A stretch of DNA of 64,000 nt from Volutella citrinella (GCA_034401135.1 JAWZSP010000006.1:2356001-2420000), one strand, 5' to 3'; counted from the first letter of the stretch, positions 34,465 through 46,231 are shown. Program-made: numbers and translations. Notes: generated by a model from the letters alone, not told the origin.

Positions 34465-37400
34465 TCAGGGTTGGCTTCGTATCAGCGGATCAAGGTTTGC
34501 AAATAAGAGCCCCGGTATCATCATACGCGGGGTTTTCCCATCCTTGTTGGCAGCATCGACATCTGCACCCCCCTCGAGTAGGATTCTTGCGATTTCGTCG
34601 GTTTCACCCGTATCGCCGCTATTGGGAATCGGTGGTAGTGCACAAAGCACATGGAGGGGTGTCCATCCATCTCTATCTGTCACATTCGCATCTGCACCTG
34701 CCTCAACCAAAAGCCGTACAACTTCGGCACACCTGCGCCTGACCGCGACATGAAGTGGTGTGCGCCCATCCTCGTTTGGCACGTTGAGAGGCGTCCCATT
34801 CTGAATGAGAACTCGCGCCATGCTGGGACTGAACCTCGCTGCCAAATGGAGTGGTGTTTCCCCAATCCGATTGGTGGCATTTACTTGCGCTCCGTTTTGA
34901 ATCAGAACTCTCCCTACCTCTTCTTCCTCTGTGATGTGCAACGGGGTTGACCCGGAGTCCGTCCTAGCATTGACCTCAGCTCCATTCTCAATCAGAAGTC
35001 GTGCTACTGCTTCTGATAATGCCCAGTGCAGTGGTATTACCCCGCAGCCGTCCCTTATGTTAACGTCCGCTCCATTCTCAATGAGAAGGCGTGCTACCGC
35101 TTCTGATGACGCCCGGTGTAGTGGTGTTACCCCCCCGCCGTCCCTTATGTTGACGTCCGCTCCATTCTCAATAAGAAGGCGTGCTACCGCTTCTGATGAC
35201 GCCCGGTGCAGTGGTGTTGCCCCCCTGCTGTTCCTTATATTGATTTCTGCTCCATTCTCAATAAGAAGTCGTGCTACTGCTTCTGATGATGTATAGTGCA
35301 GCGGTGTTCCCCCATCATCATTCTTTATATTGACGTCCGCTCCATTCTCAATGAGAAGGCGTGCTATTGCTTCTGATGACGCCCGGTGCAGTGGTGTTGC
35401 CCCCCCGCCGTCCCTTATGTTGACGTCCGCTCTATTCTCAATAAGAAGGCGTACTACCGCTTCTGATGACGCCTGGTGTAGTAGTGCTAAACCATAGCTG
35501 CCCCTTATGTTGACATCTGCCCCATTATCAACTAAGAAGCGGGCTACTGCGGTGTTGCCATTGCCGATAGCCCGAAGAAGGGGCGTCATCTGTCTGCCGT
35601 CTGCTTGGTTGACGTCGCTCCCACGCTGAATAAGGAGCTTGGCCAGTCCAAGATTCCCATTTCCAGCAATCCATGATAGCTCCGTATGATAATTGGGAAC
35701 GTCAAAGGTCTTGCCGCACTCCAGACCGTCCGTGATATCAACGCCATCAACAATTCGGGACGGCAGCTTCAGGATTGCTGCAACCGCGTCCTTGTTTCCG
35801 CTGGCAATGGCTGCCATGAGTGGGAAACGATACCTTTCTGTCGTGACTGGGACTTCGGGGTCTTGCTGGAGCCTTGTCCGGACCAGCGCTGGTAGGCCTT
35901 GTTCCGCCAGTATATAAATCAACTTTGCTTCTTTCCCAAAATGCCGCACTTTGAACTTCTGAAACATGTTGTAGAGATGGACCCAGCCAGACACGCGAAA
36001 GTCGATTAAGAAATCGTGTTGAGTAACCGTCGTTGCTGCTGCATCAGCGTGGTGGAGGACGTGGTGGGCCGCGTATTCAAGAAAGGGGCAATCCGAAGCG
36101 AGAAGCGTTGCCGCCGAGTTCAGATAGTGATCAATGTATGTTTTGCAATACTTCTTTAGCCGCTCATGCCCTTCGGCCTCCCACTCAAGTCCGAGGTCAG
36201 GCCAAAGTTCTTTCAGGCCTCTGTCCCGAACGAGAAAATCTCTGACGGATTCATGAATAAACTGAACCCTCCTTTCTGTCCACTTTTTGCCAGACACTTC
36301 TGAAATTTCCGCAAGCCCTTTTGAAGAGCTAACGACGTTTCTTCTGAAACAGAGCTCAGCGTCTGCACCTGAGATTGAAGGGAGCTCGGGGTCGACAAGG
36401 TTATCTTGGACCAATCCCGACCAGAGTGCGTGGTAGTATTCAGCCGGCTTCAGTGAGCGCCTCGCCAGGAGAATCCAGAGAATGCAAATGAGCAACTCCT
36501 CCATGTCGTTTTTGTCTCGTCGTAGAATGGCTTTAAAGAGATCGCTGAGGCCGCTGGGGATCTCTCCTAGTCTCTTCCGGAGCGCCAGTCGTCCCCGGCC
36601 GTTTTCCTTGTTCAAAATATCGACAACGAGGGCAACCCAGAGGAAGACACCGGCAGCCTTCTCAAGTAGTGTCTGCTGAAGCTCTGCAACAAGCGACTTG
36701 TCCTGGATGCTCAAACGGCTATGAACATAGCTTTCTATGTCTCTGGAATGACCTTGCTGTTGCTCTAGCGTGAGCTCGATCCCCTTCTTTACTACAATGT
36801 AGGGATAAGAGCGGCTGGAGAAGCATATCTGAAGGCGCACTTGACTTGCTTGAGCTTGCTCGGCCAGATCGTCGAAATATTCAACCATGTCCATCACCTG
36901 TTGTTCATCACACTCGTCCAAGGCATCGATAAAGCAAGTGAAGCTGCGCTGGCCGAGCTTAAGAACAGCGCTGCAGAGGAGGTCTTTCAGCATGTTCAAC
37001 GAAGGACAACCCGTATGGCCCCGGGGCACAATTTCGGAGTCCTCCAAAACGTCTTGCAGGTCGGTGTAGCGCTCAAAAAGTTGCAAGAGCAATGACCTAT
37101 ACATGCCCGAAACGGTCCTCTCTAAAGGTCCTCCGCTTGCGTAGAAAAAGAAGGAAGCCGTTAGAGCATTGAGGTCTTTGACTCTCTTCTTTTTTAGGTA
37201 CAAGAACTTCATTAATGTGGATTTACCAGCACCTGGCTTGCCCCTGATCCATAAAAAGCCGTTGTGATCGTGTTGAGGGTCCAGCCATGCTTGGTAGCTC
37301 GCATGTTTCAGGAACCAGTGGCAGGTTTTGGAATGGGCCGCGGCAATGGAGGCTTTGCGCAAGTCGATTTGCTCAAATTCCAAACAGTCTAGAAGCTGTT

Positions 37401-38523
37401 GCCGGCGGGTTCTGACTTGTGTCTGGATGTCTAGGGAGTTATAGCTCATCAGTCCCAGCTCAATAGTGTACTACTTGCTGGTTCTCGTCTCACCTGGCAT
37501 CGGAGAAGAATCGTGAGCCTCCAGTGGTTCATCGACTTCGTATGCTGGGAGCACAGCCAGCAATTCGGTCGCATACGCTGCTGCAGTGGCGGCCGCGTAC
37601 TTTTGCCAGTCTTTGACCTTGTGCGAGTCTGAGTAGTCGCATACTCCTCGAATCGGAAGGCATGGCAGTGTCTCCATAAGTCCTGCCGCCTCCATCTCGA
37701 AGCATACGACATCCAATTCCTGGGCAATCCTATCCCGGACGGCGGCGTCTTTCATAACCAGGTTTCCTGATGCGATTGCACCATAGTATATCACGGGGTC
37801 CTGGTGTGTCCGGTCCTTGCGTCGCTCCAGCATAGATTGATCGCATTCATCGCAGCTGGCATAACGAGCATCGTGATTGTATGATGCCTTGAAAAGCCGA
37901 TCAGGATTTGACGGCCGGCCGAACTCTGGGTGAGTGCCCAAATTTTCCTCGAGTATTCGTTTGATGCGAGACGGGCGAAGGTCATGCTGTGATCGTAGGT
38001 TGGAGACGGCTGTGTTGAGTCTGGTAGCAGGCGTCTTGACGATGGCAGTGCGTTGCATCATCCCGCCGGCCGACATCTTGCCCAAGTCATACTGCATGAC
38101 CCTTGTTCCGACGACTACGTCTCCCAAACGCATATCTGGGAGTTTGCTGGGAATCCCGCCTCCGATGCCAACCATCAAGCCCAGTTGAACGTTGGGAAAT
38201 GTTCGCATCAGATTGCTCAAGACGGTAGCAGCGTTGACGACACCATATTGAGCCGCGGGTAAGCAAGCCATGGCAACATTGTGTCTTCCGATGCGGCCTA
38301 AGACGTACGAATTGTCGTCATTTGGTTGTTGGAGCAGGCAATCGTGGATCTCGTCCAACATGGCTCGAGCAGCCGCCATCTCGATGGGAAGTGCGCAGAT
38401 CCAAGCTATGGTGTATCGATCGCGAGCATTGTCGAGCAACAGTCTTGCGCTAGTCCGTTGACGCTTCGGGGGATGGACGTAATTGGGCGAATTCTCTTCG
38501 TCCAGCCGCCGACGGTGCTCCAT
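34465..38523 (-). CDS. NLR receptor: PNP_UDP - NACHT - ankyrin repeats
   Basis: Predicted 1331-residue fungal NOD-like receptor. Residues 38-310 are a nucleoside-phosphorylase-like effector domain (YTIAWICALPIEMAAA, GLMVGIGGGIPSK, VVCFEMEAAGLM, GVCDYSDSHK). The linker FEQIDLRKASIAAAHSKTC and the NACHT follow, with P-loop GKPGAGKST near 407-415 and Walker B CFIDALDEC near 510. Residues 950-1331 are ankyrin repeats, several of an unusual 30-residue length and near-identical. Two exons: 38523-37494 and 37430-34465. The 63-nt intron (GTGAGA..., CTATAAC branch-like, CTAG) removes an in-frame TAG at 37471-37473. If it is unspliced, the PNP part would end at residue 350 and NACHT-ANK could start at an ATG at 37449. 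Role: non-self or microbe sensing in heterokaryon incompatibility/innate immunity is known for the family; ligand unknown. Confidence 0.85.
34981..35610. repeat. seven tandem 90-bp ankyrin-coding units
   Basis: The phrase TCCATTCTCAAT or a close variant recurs at 34981, 35071, 35161, 35251, 35341, 35431 and 35521, exactly 90 bp apart. Each unit encodes one 30-residue ankyrin repeat (core EAVARLLIENGADVNIR). Inner units differ at only a few positions; the outer ones are more diverged. Confidence 0.92.
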
Positions 38524-39207
38524 GTTCAACTGCCTATTACTGCTAGTCGAGCGTCGCAGGCTGGCCAAAGCGTCGCACAACTTGGCGGGGCGGGCAGGGC
38601 AGGGCAAGGGGAGGCTCGCTCAGCTCGGTATGTCGAGTGCCAAGGCCGCTTCAACGGGGAACGTATTTGATTCGGACTCGGCCGCCCTGTAGAGGTGCTG
38701 TGTGTCGATTTTCGATGACTCCGGGCAGGCGATGAAGAGGGGAAATGACAAGAGGCAAGTCAGGCTGTGCGGCTGTCAGGCTGAGGCTGTCACGCCAAGC
38801 CGCGCCTGCCAGTCTGCCTTATGCACAGTAATATCGGGCTGCATATTTTGTGCAACACCAGCACAATATTTACTGTGCTCAATCAAAAGCTCAACTCAAC
38901 ATTATTACTGCCACTGATTCTCGCTGTGCTAGATCTAAATAAGACGGAAACATTGCGTCTTTATCATGCTGAGAAATCCGTATGGCATCCAAGGAACAAT
39001 TCAGTATTTGAGAAATATGTGCAGAGAAATATTTACAGAGAAGAGAACTATGTACAGAGAAGAGGAACCATCCCAGGGGAGGTTCCAACAACAGTCAGTT
39101 GACAATAAAATATGTACACAAAATAGAAGAGGCTGTCAGGTGATTCAAATCAAATGAGCCCAAACGACTCCTTCCTCCTGGAATCCAGTTCTGAAGCGGT
39201 AGCATCG
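38524..39207. other. intergenic, NLR promoter and 3' end of secreted protein gene
   Basis: No gene seen. The NLR frame is open for a further 84 bp upstream of 38523 but without an ATG. The half near 38820-39150 is notably AT-rich compared with the rest of the window. Confidence 0.4.
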
Positions 39208-39642
39208 TTAGACTCCGCGAACGTCAAACCAGTAGTCCTGTCCGTTGGCAATCCAGTGGCCCTCCGACTTGCCATTCCTCGTGCACTGGTAGATAATCTC
39301 AGACGTTGCCGCCTGCGAAGGAGGTTAGCACTACCCTGTGTGGTACGGCTCTTTCTTGCCCGTGGAACTGACCTTGCAGTCTTGAAAGGTCTGTCCCCCC
39401 ATGGTGTGCTTGCGAGTAAGCCAGACACCGACAAAGCTGTTGCCCGCCCAAGGATTGAGGGATGTGCTGTTGGTCGTGCACTCCTGATTGGGCTGGCAAT
39501 CTATCTCGTCACACATCTTCTTGGCAGCATCCCAGTATTTGGCTTCGGGCATAAACGCCGTGTTGCCGCCGTGCCAGCAGTCAGCGGCGTAGGCAAACTG
39601 GACGAGGCCGAGGACGGCAGCGAGGATGGCGACGGTCTTCAT
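39208..39642 (-). CDS. small secreted cysteine-containing protein
   Basis: Predicted 124-residue protein in two exons, 39642-39373 and 39312-39208, with a 60-nt intron (GTCAGT...GCAG). The first 20 residues (MKTVAILAAVLGLVQFAYAA) are a signal peptide. The mature protein has six cysteines (DCWHGG, KMCDEIDC, NQECTT, FQDC and, in exon 2, IYQC), allowing three disulfides. It ends with GHWIANGQDYWFDVRGV. No prosequence or dibasic site is seen. It resembles fungal small secreted effector candidates in size and cysteine content, but I recognise no family. Placed between the NLR gene and the large CxxC protein. Confidence 0.7.
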
Positions 39643-41250
39643 GGTGATCGAGTAGCACAAGTTCGAGCAAGAGGAGATGGGTGGCTTGCAATGCTGTGAG
39701 CGATGGAGGAGGCCCTCGAACGGAGTAGGCAGTGGGAGCCTCCTCTTTATGCTGCTGCGCCCTGGCGTTCATGGCGTCTTGGGGTCATGCAGCCCCCCGA
39801 TCCTCGGATCCTTCGCGTGGGCGAGAGGCGTTGGCCAAGGATCGAGATATGACGCGCATGACAGGTACTGCTTGGGTGGCATTGCACTTCACACACCACC
39901 TGGATGTAGCCAGGCGTTTGTAACATTGCGCTAACTAGACGATGCTGAGCTGAGGTCATGGTCTCGGTGGAGAGCTGATATCTGGCCAGCCTTGCAATGC
40001 ATACGTGTGAGGTTATACAGGGAGCGTATTGTGGGCCACGGCTATTTTTACCTCCCGTCCACTTTTCTCGCGGAATAAACCCTTGCTTTGCTCCGTTACT
40101 AACTTAATAATAACCACTGCGACATGGTCCAGTCGGGGGCCGCGCCGACACGCCAGCGATTCACATCGGTCCCCAAGTAAAGGCCCATAGTTACCCGTCA
40201 ATAACCCTAGGCTTGGTAATGTCTTGGTAACGGCTTTGTCAGAGCTCGCGCTAAGGCAGCCCCCCCACGATGGATGACTGGTGGCTTTATTTTAGCCTCG
40301 ATATCAGCATTTGGCTTGATCTGTACCGTCCCAACGGCCGCAGGGGCTGATTTTGACACAACGGGTGGCTTCGACGGGCGTATCGAGCATCACAAGCTGG
40401 TTTGATTTAGTGAAAACATCAGGAGGCACCCATCTCGGTGGTCCTGCAGGAACGAAATGCATCCCATTCACAATCAACCAGCCAAGACAAAGAGCACTTG
40501 ACTAAGTACTCCTTAGAAATCGCCTAGGTAGTCGCGTAACTTCTGGCCTCGGTTCCAAGCTTCCCAAGGACCGTGACGAGGTCGCTGTCCAGAAAGAGGT
40601 CAACTTCGAAAGTTGGGCAGCACCGCAACGCCCCAAGATCGGGCAACACAACTGACTCGCGTTGTTGTGATGAAGGTGGAAGGAATTCAGCCACTGCTCT
40701 CCTACGCTAGTGTTAGCCAAGGCGGACTGTTTCAACACGAGGCAATCCTACCTGGAGATTGGTCAAGAGCCCGAGCCCGATCGGATCTGATGGCAGTCAA
40801 AGGACATACTATTTCATTCATCAGCCGCCCCGTGGAACACGCAACGCGGGGTAAGTAATGAGTTAGTTCTTCCTCTTACCTTGTTGAGAAGGTTCTCGTG
40901 GATTGATTCGATGTTGGCGAGAGCCGACTCTCCCGTGCTCAAGGAGCCATGCTCCTCCAGACGCGTGATAGCAACCTAGAAATCACTCTCCGGGGAAAGA
41001 ATCTGCGTTTGCACCAGGATCCTTCTGGGTGCTCGTGCCCACGTATTCCTGTACTTGGGTGTTGATGGTGGTCAGCCCGGAGTTGATCTCTCCGATGTTT
41101 GCTGCACAGCGTCAAAGTCATGCTTGGTCAACAATTCTCAAGAAAGGGCCAGTATTGCCCGCCGAAACATCCATGTGGGGTATGACAAGTAATCATTAGG
41201 CTCAAATACACCAACACATGGCTCCGCTCCCGCTCCCATCGTTTATTTCG
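39643..41250. other. 1.6-kb intergenic with a coding remnant
   Basis: Apart from the remnant at 40880-41100 nothing is recognised. The first 150 bp (to about 39790) are the promoter of the small secreted gene, with a CATAAAG box on the minus strand near 39745. Confidence 0.4.
40880..41100 (-). pseudogene. decayed fragment of a small helical protein gene
   Basis: Reading the minus strand, one frame (41099-40986) gives a protein-like amphipathic stretch containing NIGEINSGLTTINTQVQEYV, then a TGA. A second frame (40975-40880) continues with VAITRLEEHG and ALANIESIHENLLNK and ends at a clean GTAAGA donor. Together they look like two helices of one protein, perhaps HsbA-like (hydrophobic surface binding) or another small secreted helical family. 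No start codon or signal peptide can be attached upstream, where the large CxxC gene ends at 41251. A spliced active gene is possible but I could not build one. Confidence 0.35.
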
Positions 41251-44200
41251 CTACGCCACCTTGTCCCATTCCGCAGCCAGCATAAAGATTTGGCCCCATG
41301 TGCCTCCGCTGTTGGCCGCATTCATACCAGCGTTCATCTCGTTAAACTTTTCAGCACTACGGACTCCATTCTCCGTCTCGTAGTAGCCGATGGAGCTGTT
41401 GCCGTGAAGGTACCCATCTCCGCTGCCCGACATGGTGGTCTGCATGGCCTCGGCGCCCTGGTACATAAGACCAGCAAAGCCAGCACTCATGGCCGTCATC
41501 ATTTGCATCTCCTGCATCCCCCGTAACATCTTCATCTGCGGCACCGTCCGAGCGTACACCTCGTGACGCTTCCGTGAAAACTCGAGGAGCTCAGTCGGGT
41601 CGCCCTTCTCGGCAGCTCGGGTCCAGTATTCGCGCATACGTGGCGAGTACATGCAGCACATTCGGTTGTCAATGAGCTCATTCTCAACCTCGAACTGCAG
41701 ACTTCCCTTTGTGTCTTTGCAGAACCCTAAATAGCATTCCTGGCAGATCAGACAGTCGTGCCAGCCATACCACTTGCGATTCGGAACATGTTCCTCTTTG
41801 GCGCATACTGGAAGGTCAATGTACTTGTTCACCGTCTTAGTGAACCTGGAGAAATCTCCTTCTTGCTGCGCCTCGAGCAGAGAAAAGGCGAACTGGAGCC
41901 TACGAGGTGCTGCGCTGTTCATATTACACATGTACGCAGTAGGTGAGCCGTCCAGAGGGCTCTTCTCGTAGAACGACTCGCTGTTGAAGGCTTCGATGTT
42001 GCCTGCGAAGCATGGCGGGCAGACAATATAGTCTTTGGGACCACCCTTTAGTCCATACCACGTTCCATTGGAGGTCCCCTGGGGCGTGCACATTGGGCCT
42101 TCAAGGGCGATGCGAGCAGCTTTACAGAAGATGCCGATGTCCTGCCGTTTCCATGCTGCTTCCAAGGCATCTTGGAGTGATGTAATGTGAGCGTCACTGT
42201 GCAGTAGTCAGTGTCTGTCCCTATCATTCAGCTTGCAAGTGTCTGTCCCGCTCTGTAACTTACCATACCCAAGCTGTCGCCGGCGTGTCTCGGTATCCCA
42301 TTGCATAATCCATGTGCTCTGAGCTATAGTGGAGCTTTGGGATAGGGATGTATTCGAAATCCGCTTCGATATTTGTCCAGCAGATCTTGTCAAAGTAACA
42401 CCTTTCACAGATGACGAGCCCCTTGATTGTATCCTTTGGTCGGACGGTTACCCATGCACGGCTGCTAGACTCGACCGTTTTGCTCCCCTCGCACTTTGGC
42501 AGCTGGAACCGCTTCGTGCTCTTGGCTATCCAGTCGGCCAGCGGGCTGTTGTTTTTTGAACACAAGTCGAAAGCCCTCCCCACATACTGAACACTAAGAT
42601 CACAGATCCACTCATCTCCTTGGGGCTGTGGGTTGGGATACCGCTCCGACCTGGGGATGAATTCTCCGGCGTAAATGCTGGCGAGAACGCGTTCTTCGTA
42701 GCAGGCCTCGCAGGCAATAAAATTGACCATGACATCATTCGATTCTTTGTCCAGGATGAACCACTTGGTGCCCTCGCTCCCCTTTGTTCCCAAGAACTGT
42801 TTGCAATCTTTCACGGTAAGACGCTTCAGGAAATACTCCTGGAGAGGTTCGACCGATCCGGTCTGTAGACATTGGGGAAGCAAGACCTTGGTGACACGAG
42901 GAACGTTGAATCGACATCTGCCATTCTCTCGTTGGGTCTTCTGGAAAGCAGCCTCCAGATTCGTGCCCTTCAAGAGTCGTTGATGGCAACGCGTACAGAC
43001 GAGGAAGTCTGGTGCTCCAGGAAGGTAGAACCATCGGGCGTTCCACGGCATATCTTGAAGAGATCCCGGACAGTCCCAGACGGTTTCATTTGGCTGCCCA
43101 TTCTCCGTGAATGTCAGGGGTGGGCGACGCCATTCGTCAACGATCCAAGCACTGTCCTGTGGCTCCCGTGTAGTTAAGTTCGACGGTGGACTGGCGATCA
43201 CCGGCTCAGTCACCGTCAGGTTACCCAATGCACTTGCCACATTGTTCACGGAGTCAGGAAGACCAGATCCCACGGGCTGCTGTTCGAATTGCGGTGGCAG
43301 GTTGGGATCCCGGACAGCTTGCTGGACAAAAGGAGCATTCATCATCGGCGGGGCGGGCTGGGCTGGGAATGCACCCTGAGGTTGTTGAATTACCGGCTCT
43401 CCCGCATAGGGAAGGCTCCCTGGGTATACGCCTACCGGGACATATGGAGGCTGTGGGCTTGCACTGTTCAGACTTTGTTGATCTGGTAGTGTTCCTGGAG
43501 CGAATGGTGGATTTGTCGGTACCTGTCCCATGGGTGTTGGGATCTGAGGGGGGAAAGTGGCAGCTGGTGACAGGGTTTGAACCGTTTGATATTCGCTCTG
43601 GCCATTGTTCGGGGTGACTACTGGTTGTCCTTGTGCAGGGGTCCCCGTCCCGGGGTATCCATAGACTGTCGGATCGTTGAACCCAGGTTGCTGGCCTGGC
43701 ATAATCGCGGTGGTATCAGGATACCCATAGGCTGGTACCTGTGCAGGAGGAGATTGCTGACTTTGGATCGTCGCAGCCGTGCCAGGGTGTCTGTAGGCAG
43801 ATTCCTGTTCCAGAGCTGGCTGTTGGCCCTGCATGATGACTGTGGTGCCAGGATACGTATGAACAGACGCTTGCTCGGGAGCGGGCTGTTGTCCCTGGAC
43901 AGTTGCCGGCGGAACAATTTGTTGAGGTGGAGTCTGTGTTGCCAGAGTCTGAGTGGGAGGGGTTTGCGTGGGAGCAGCCTGTGTTAGAGGAGACTGCGTC
44001 TGAGGCGACTGTGTCGGAAGAGGCTGCGTCGGAGGAGACTGCGTCGGAGGAGACTGTGTCGGAATAGACTGCGTCAGAGGAGAATGCTGGCTCGCTGTGG
44101 TTCCTGCACGTGTAGGGAGCTCTTGAGTGGGAACTGGGGCCGGGGTGGTCTGTTGCCCATCAACTATTCCCTCAGTCACTGGAGGTTGATAGCCTGTTGT

Positions 44201-46231
44201 GTTGTTTGAAGGCATCTGTTGTCCTTGCACAGTAGGCACGTATTCGTGTGGCGATGCCATCTCTGAAGGAGCCTGCTGTCCTTGCGGTGCTACTACGCCT
44301 CCAGGAGTTGCAGGGAGGCCACCAGATGGGCTCCCGGTAGCCTGTGTACCTAGTGGAGGCACAGGCACGCCAGGATAGCCACGATTAGGATCACCTCCAG
44401 GACTTACAAGGTTAGCCTGCTGCATATTCGGCTGCTGCGCCTGTGTAGCTGGGCTCGTCCCCGGGTATTGGTATTGAGGATTGGCCGGAGGCGCAGCGAC
44501 ATTCTGGGCCATGGGCGGCGGAGAGGTAACCGGAGAGTGGTGGACCGAGCCGCTCTGTATCGACATGCTGTCGCTAGGTGGCATTGGCTGGGTGCCTTGT
44601 CTTACAAGTCCCTGGCCAGGAGCGGGCTGTCCTGTTGCGACGCCTCCGTGTAGCGTCGTAGGCGCCGTGTGCATGGGCTGGCCCGGTTGGGTGGGAGGCT
44701 GAGGCTGAGGCTGATACATGGGCGGTTGTCCCATCGGCGGCTGGGGCGCCTGCTGGGTAGGGTTGAACTGTGGTGTCACCGTCGGTCCACTGGCCCAAAC
44801 TTGGCTTTGAGGTCGCGGGACTTGTGTCTGTGTTTGTGTTTGTGCTTGTCCTTGCGCTTGTGCCTGTGCCTGTGCTACAGTCGGAAGCTTGCCCTGGGCC
44901 TGGGCCTGTGATACAGTTGGGAACTTGCCCGGTTGGGGACCAGAGGGGCGAGCTTGAGCCTTGCCTTGCTGATACTCCTTGTACGAAGTGGCAATATTCT
45001 TGGACTCGTTCTTTGCAATCGTCTTGATGTTGGAGTATATACCACGCCAGGAGCCTGGGCGAGCAGGAAGAGGCGGCGGCTTGGAGGCTTTTTCCTGAAG
45101 CCGCTGAACTTCCAACATCAGCTGCGCCAGTTGCTGTAGCTGATGCGGTTGAGGCTGCGGGATCTGCTGAAGCTGCTGTATTTGTCTCTGCAGTTGCTGC
45201 AACCGCTGTAGTTGCTGCTGCTGCTTCTGCTGTAACTCTTGTTGTTGCTTGGCTTGCTGCTCTTGCTGCTGCTGAAGCTTTTGCTTCAACATCAGTTCCT
45301 GCTGCTTCTGCAGCAGTTCTTGTTGCTTCTGTTGAAGCTGCTGCATTTGTTGCAACTGTTGGGGGTGCAAGACTTGCTGTTGCTGTTGCAGTCGCTGCAA
45401 GCGTTGCAGTTCTGCCTGTTGTTGCTGAATCTGAAGCTGTGCTTGTTGCTGCTGCTGTCGTAGCTGCTGTTCTGGCGTCAACTGGGGCGCCGGCTGGGCT
45501 GGCTGGGCTTGCTGGAACTGTTGGGATTGCTGCTGTTGCTGGAATTGTTGCGGTTGCTGAGGCTGCTGGTACTGTTGGAACTGCTGTTGCTGCGGTTGCT
45601 GAAACTGCGGTTGCTGCGGCTGCTGGAACTGCTGCGGCGCCTGCTGTTGCTGTTGCTGCTGCTGCTGCTGCTGGAGATCAGGCGACTGCTGCTGAGTCTG
45701 AGGTGACTGCTGCTGAGTCTGAGGCGACTGCTGTTGCGGCTGAGGAGATTGTTGATGCTGTTGATACTGCTGCTGATACTGCGGTTGTGCCTCGGACTGA
45801 GATCCTACCGGCCTTCGCCGGGTCGGAGGAGCACCCCAGGTCTGCGTTGCGGCAGCGACAGCGGGCGAGTAATACTGGCCTGGTCCTTGGCCACCAGCGA
45901 GAGGCTGAGCATACGCATATCCGGGAGCTGTCTGGCCGCCGTAAGGAGACGGCGCACCGGGCGTGTAGGCACCGGGTTGGACTCCAGGTTGAACACCGGG
46001 TTGAACACCAGGCTGGGCGGTGTACTGGACTCCGGGCTGAGGGGCATACTGAACGCCAGGCTGGGCAACATACTGGACGCCGGGCTGCGCACCAGGTTGA
46101 ACATTCTGATATCCAGGCTGAACATTCTGATATCCGGGCTGTCCGGCAGGCTGGGCACCCGGCGGAGGAGGTTGCGGCTGTCCCGGCGGGACGTAGTAGC
46201 CACCAGGCGCTTGCTGCTGATTTGGATCCAT
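41251..46231 (-). CDS. large Gln/Pro-rich protein with five CxxC cysteine modules
   Basis: Predicted 1637-residue protein in two exons: 46231-42264 and 42196-41251 (67-nt intron, GTAAGT...ACAG). Residues 1-140 are Pro/Gly/Gln-rich with repeated QPGVQY. Residues 150-390 are dominated by glutamine, including an 11-Gln run. A short non-repetitive segment, SWRGIYSNIKTIAKNESK, follows, then a long Pro/Gln/Thr-rich stretch with PTQSP repeats to about 1050. The C-terminal 590 residues hold five similar modules centred on hydrophobic-CxxC-aromatic: VCTRCH, ACEACY, ICERCY, VCPPCF and ICQECY. Each is preceded by an isolated Cys and a conserved Trp, and separated by helical segments. Likely metal binding; no membrane helix or catalytic motif seen. 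I do not recognise a named family. Confidence 0.8.
45100..45790. repeat. CAG/CAA glutamine-coding low-complexity tract
   Basis: On the minus strand CAG and CAA codons predominate for about 690 bp inside the large CxxC gene. The mixture of CAG and CAA, broken by Leu, Pro and Ser, argues for protein-level selection rather than a pure trinucleotide expansion. Confidence 0.8.

Noticed and set aside
34981..35610. Regular 90-bp repeats considered as a CRISPR-like or satellite array
   Set aside because: The repeats are contiguous, without spacers, stay in frame and encode ankyrin repeats.
37450..38523. Separate stand-alone nucleoside phosphorylase gene
   Set aside because: The domain is of the fungal NLR PNP type, the frame continues past the TAG into NACHT, and a good intron removes the stop. 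Kept as a finding because transcript evidence is needed.
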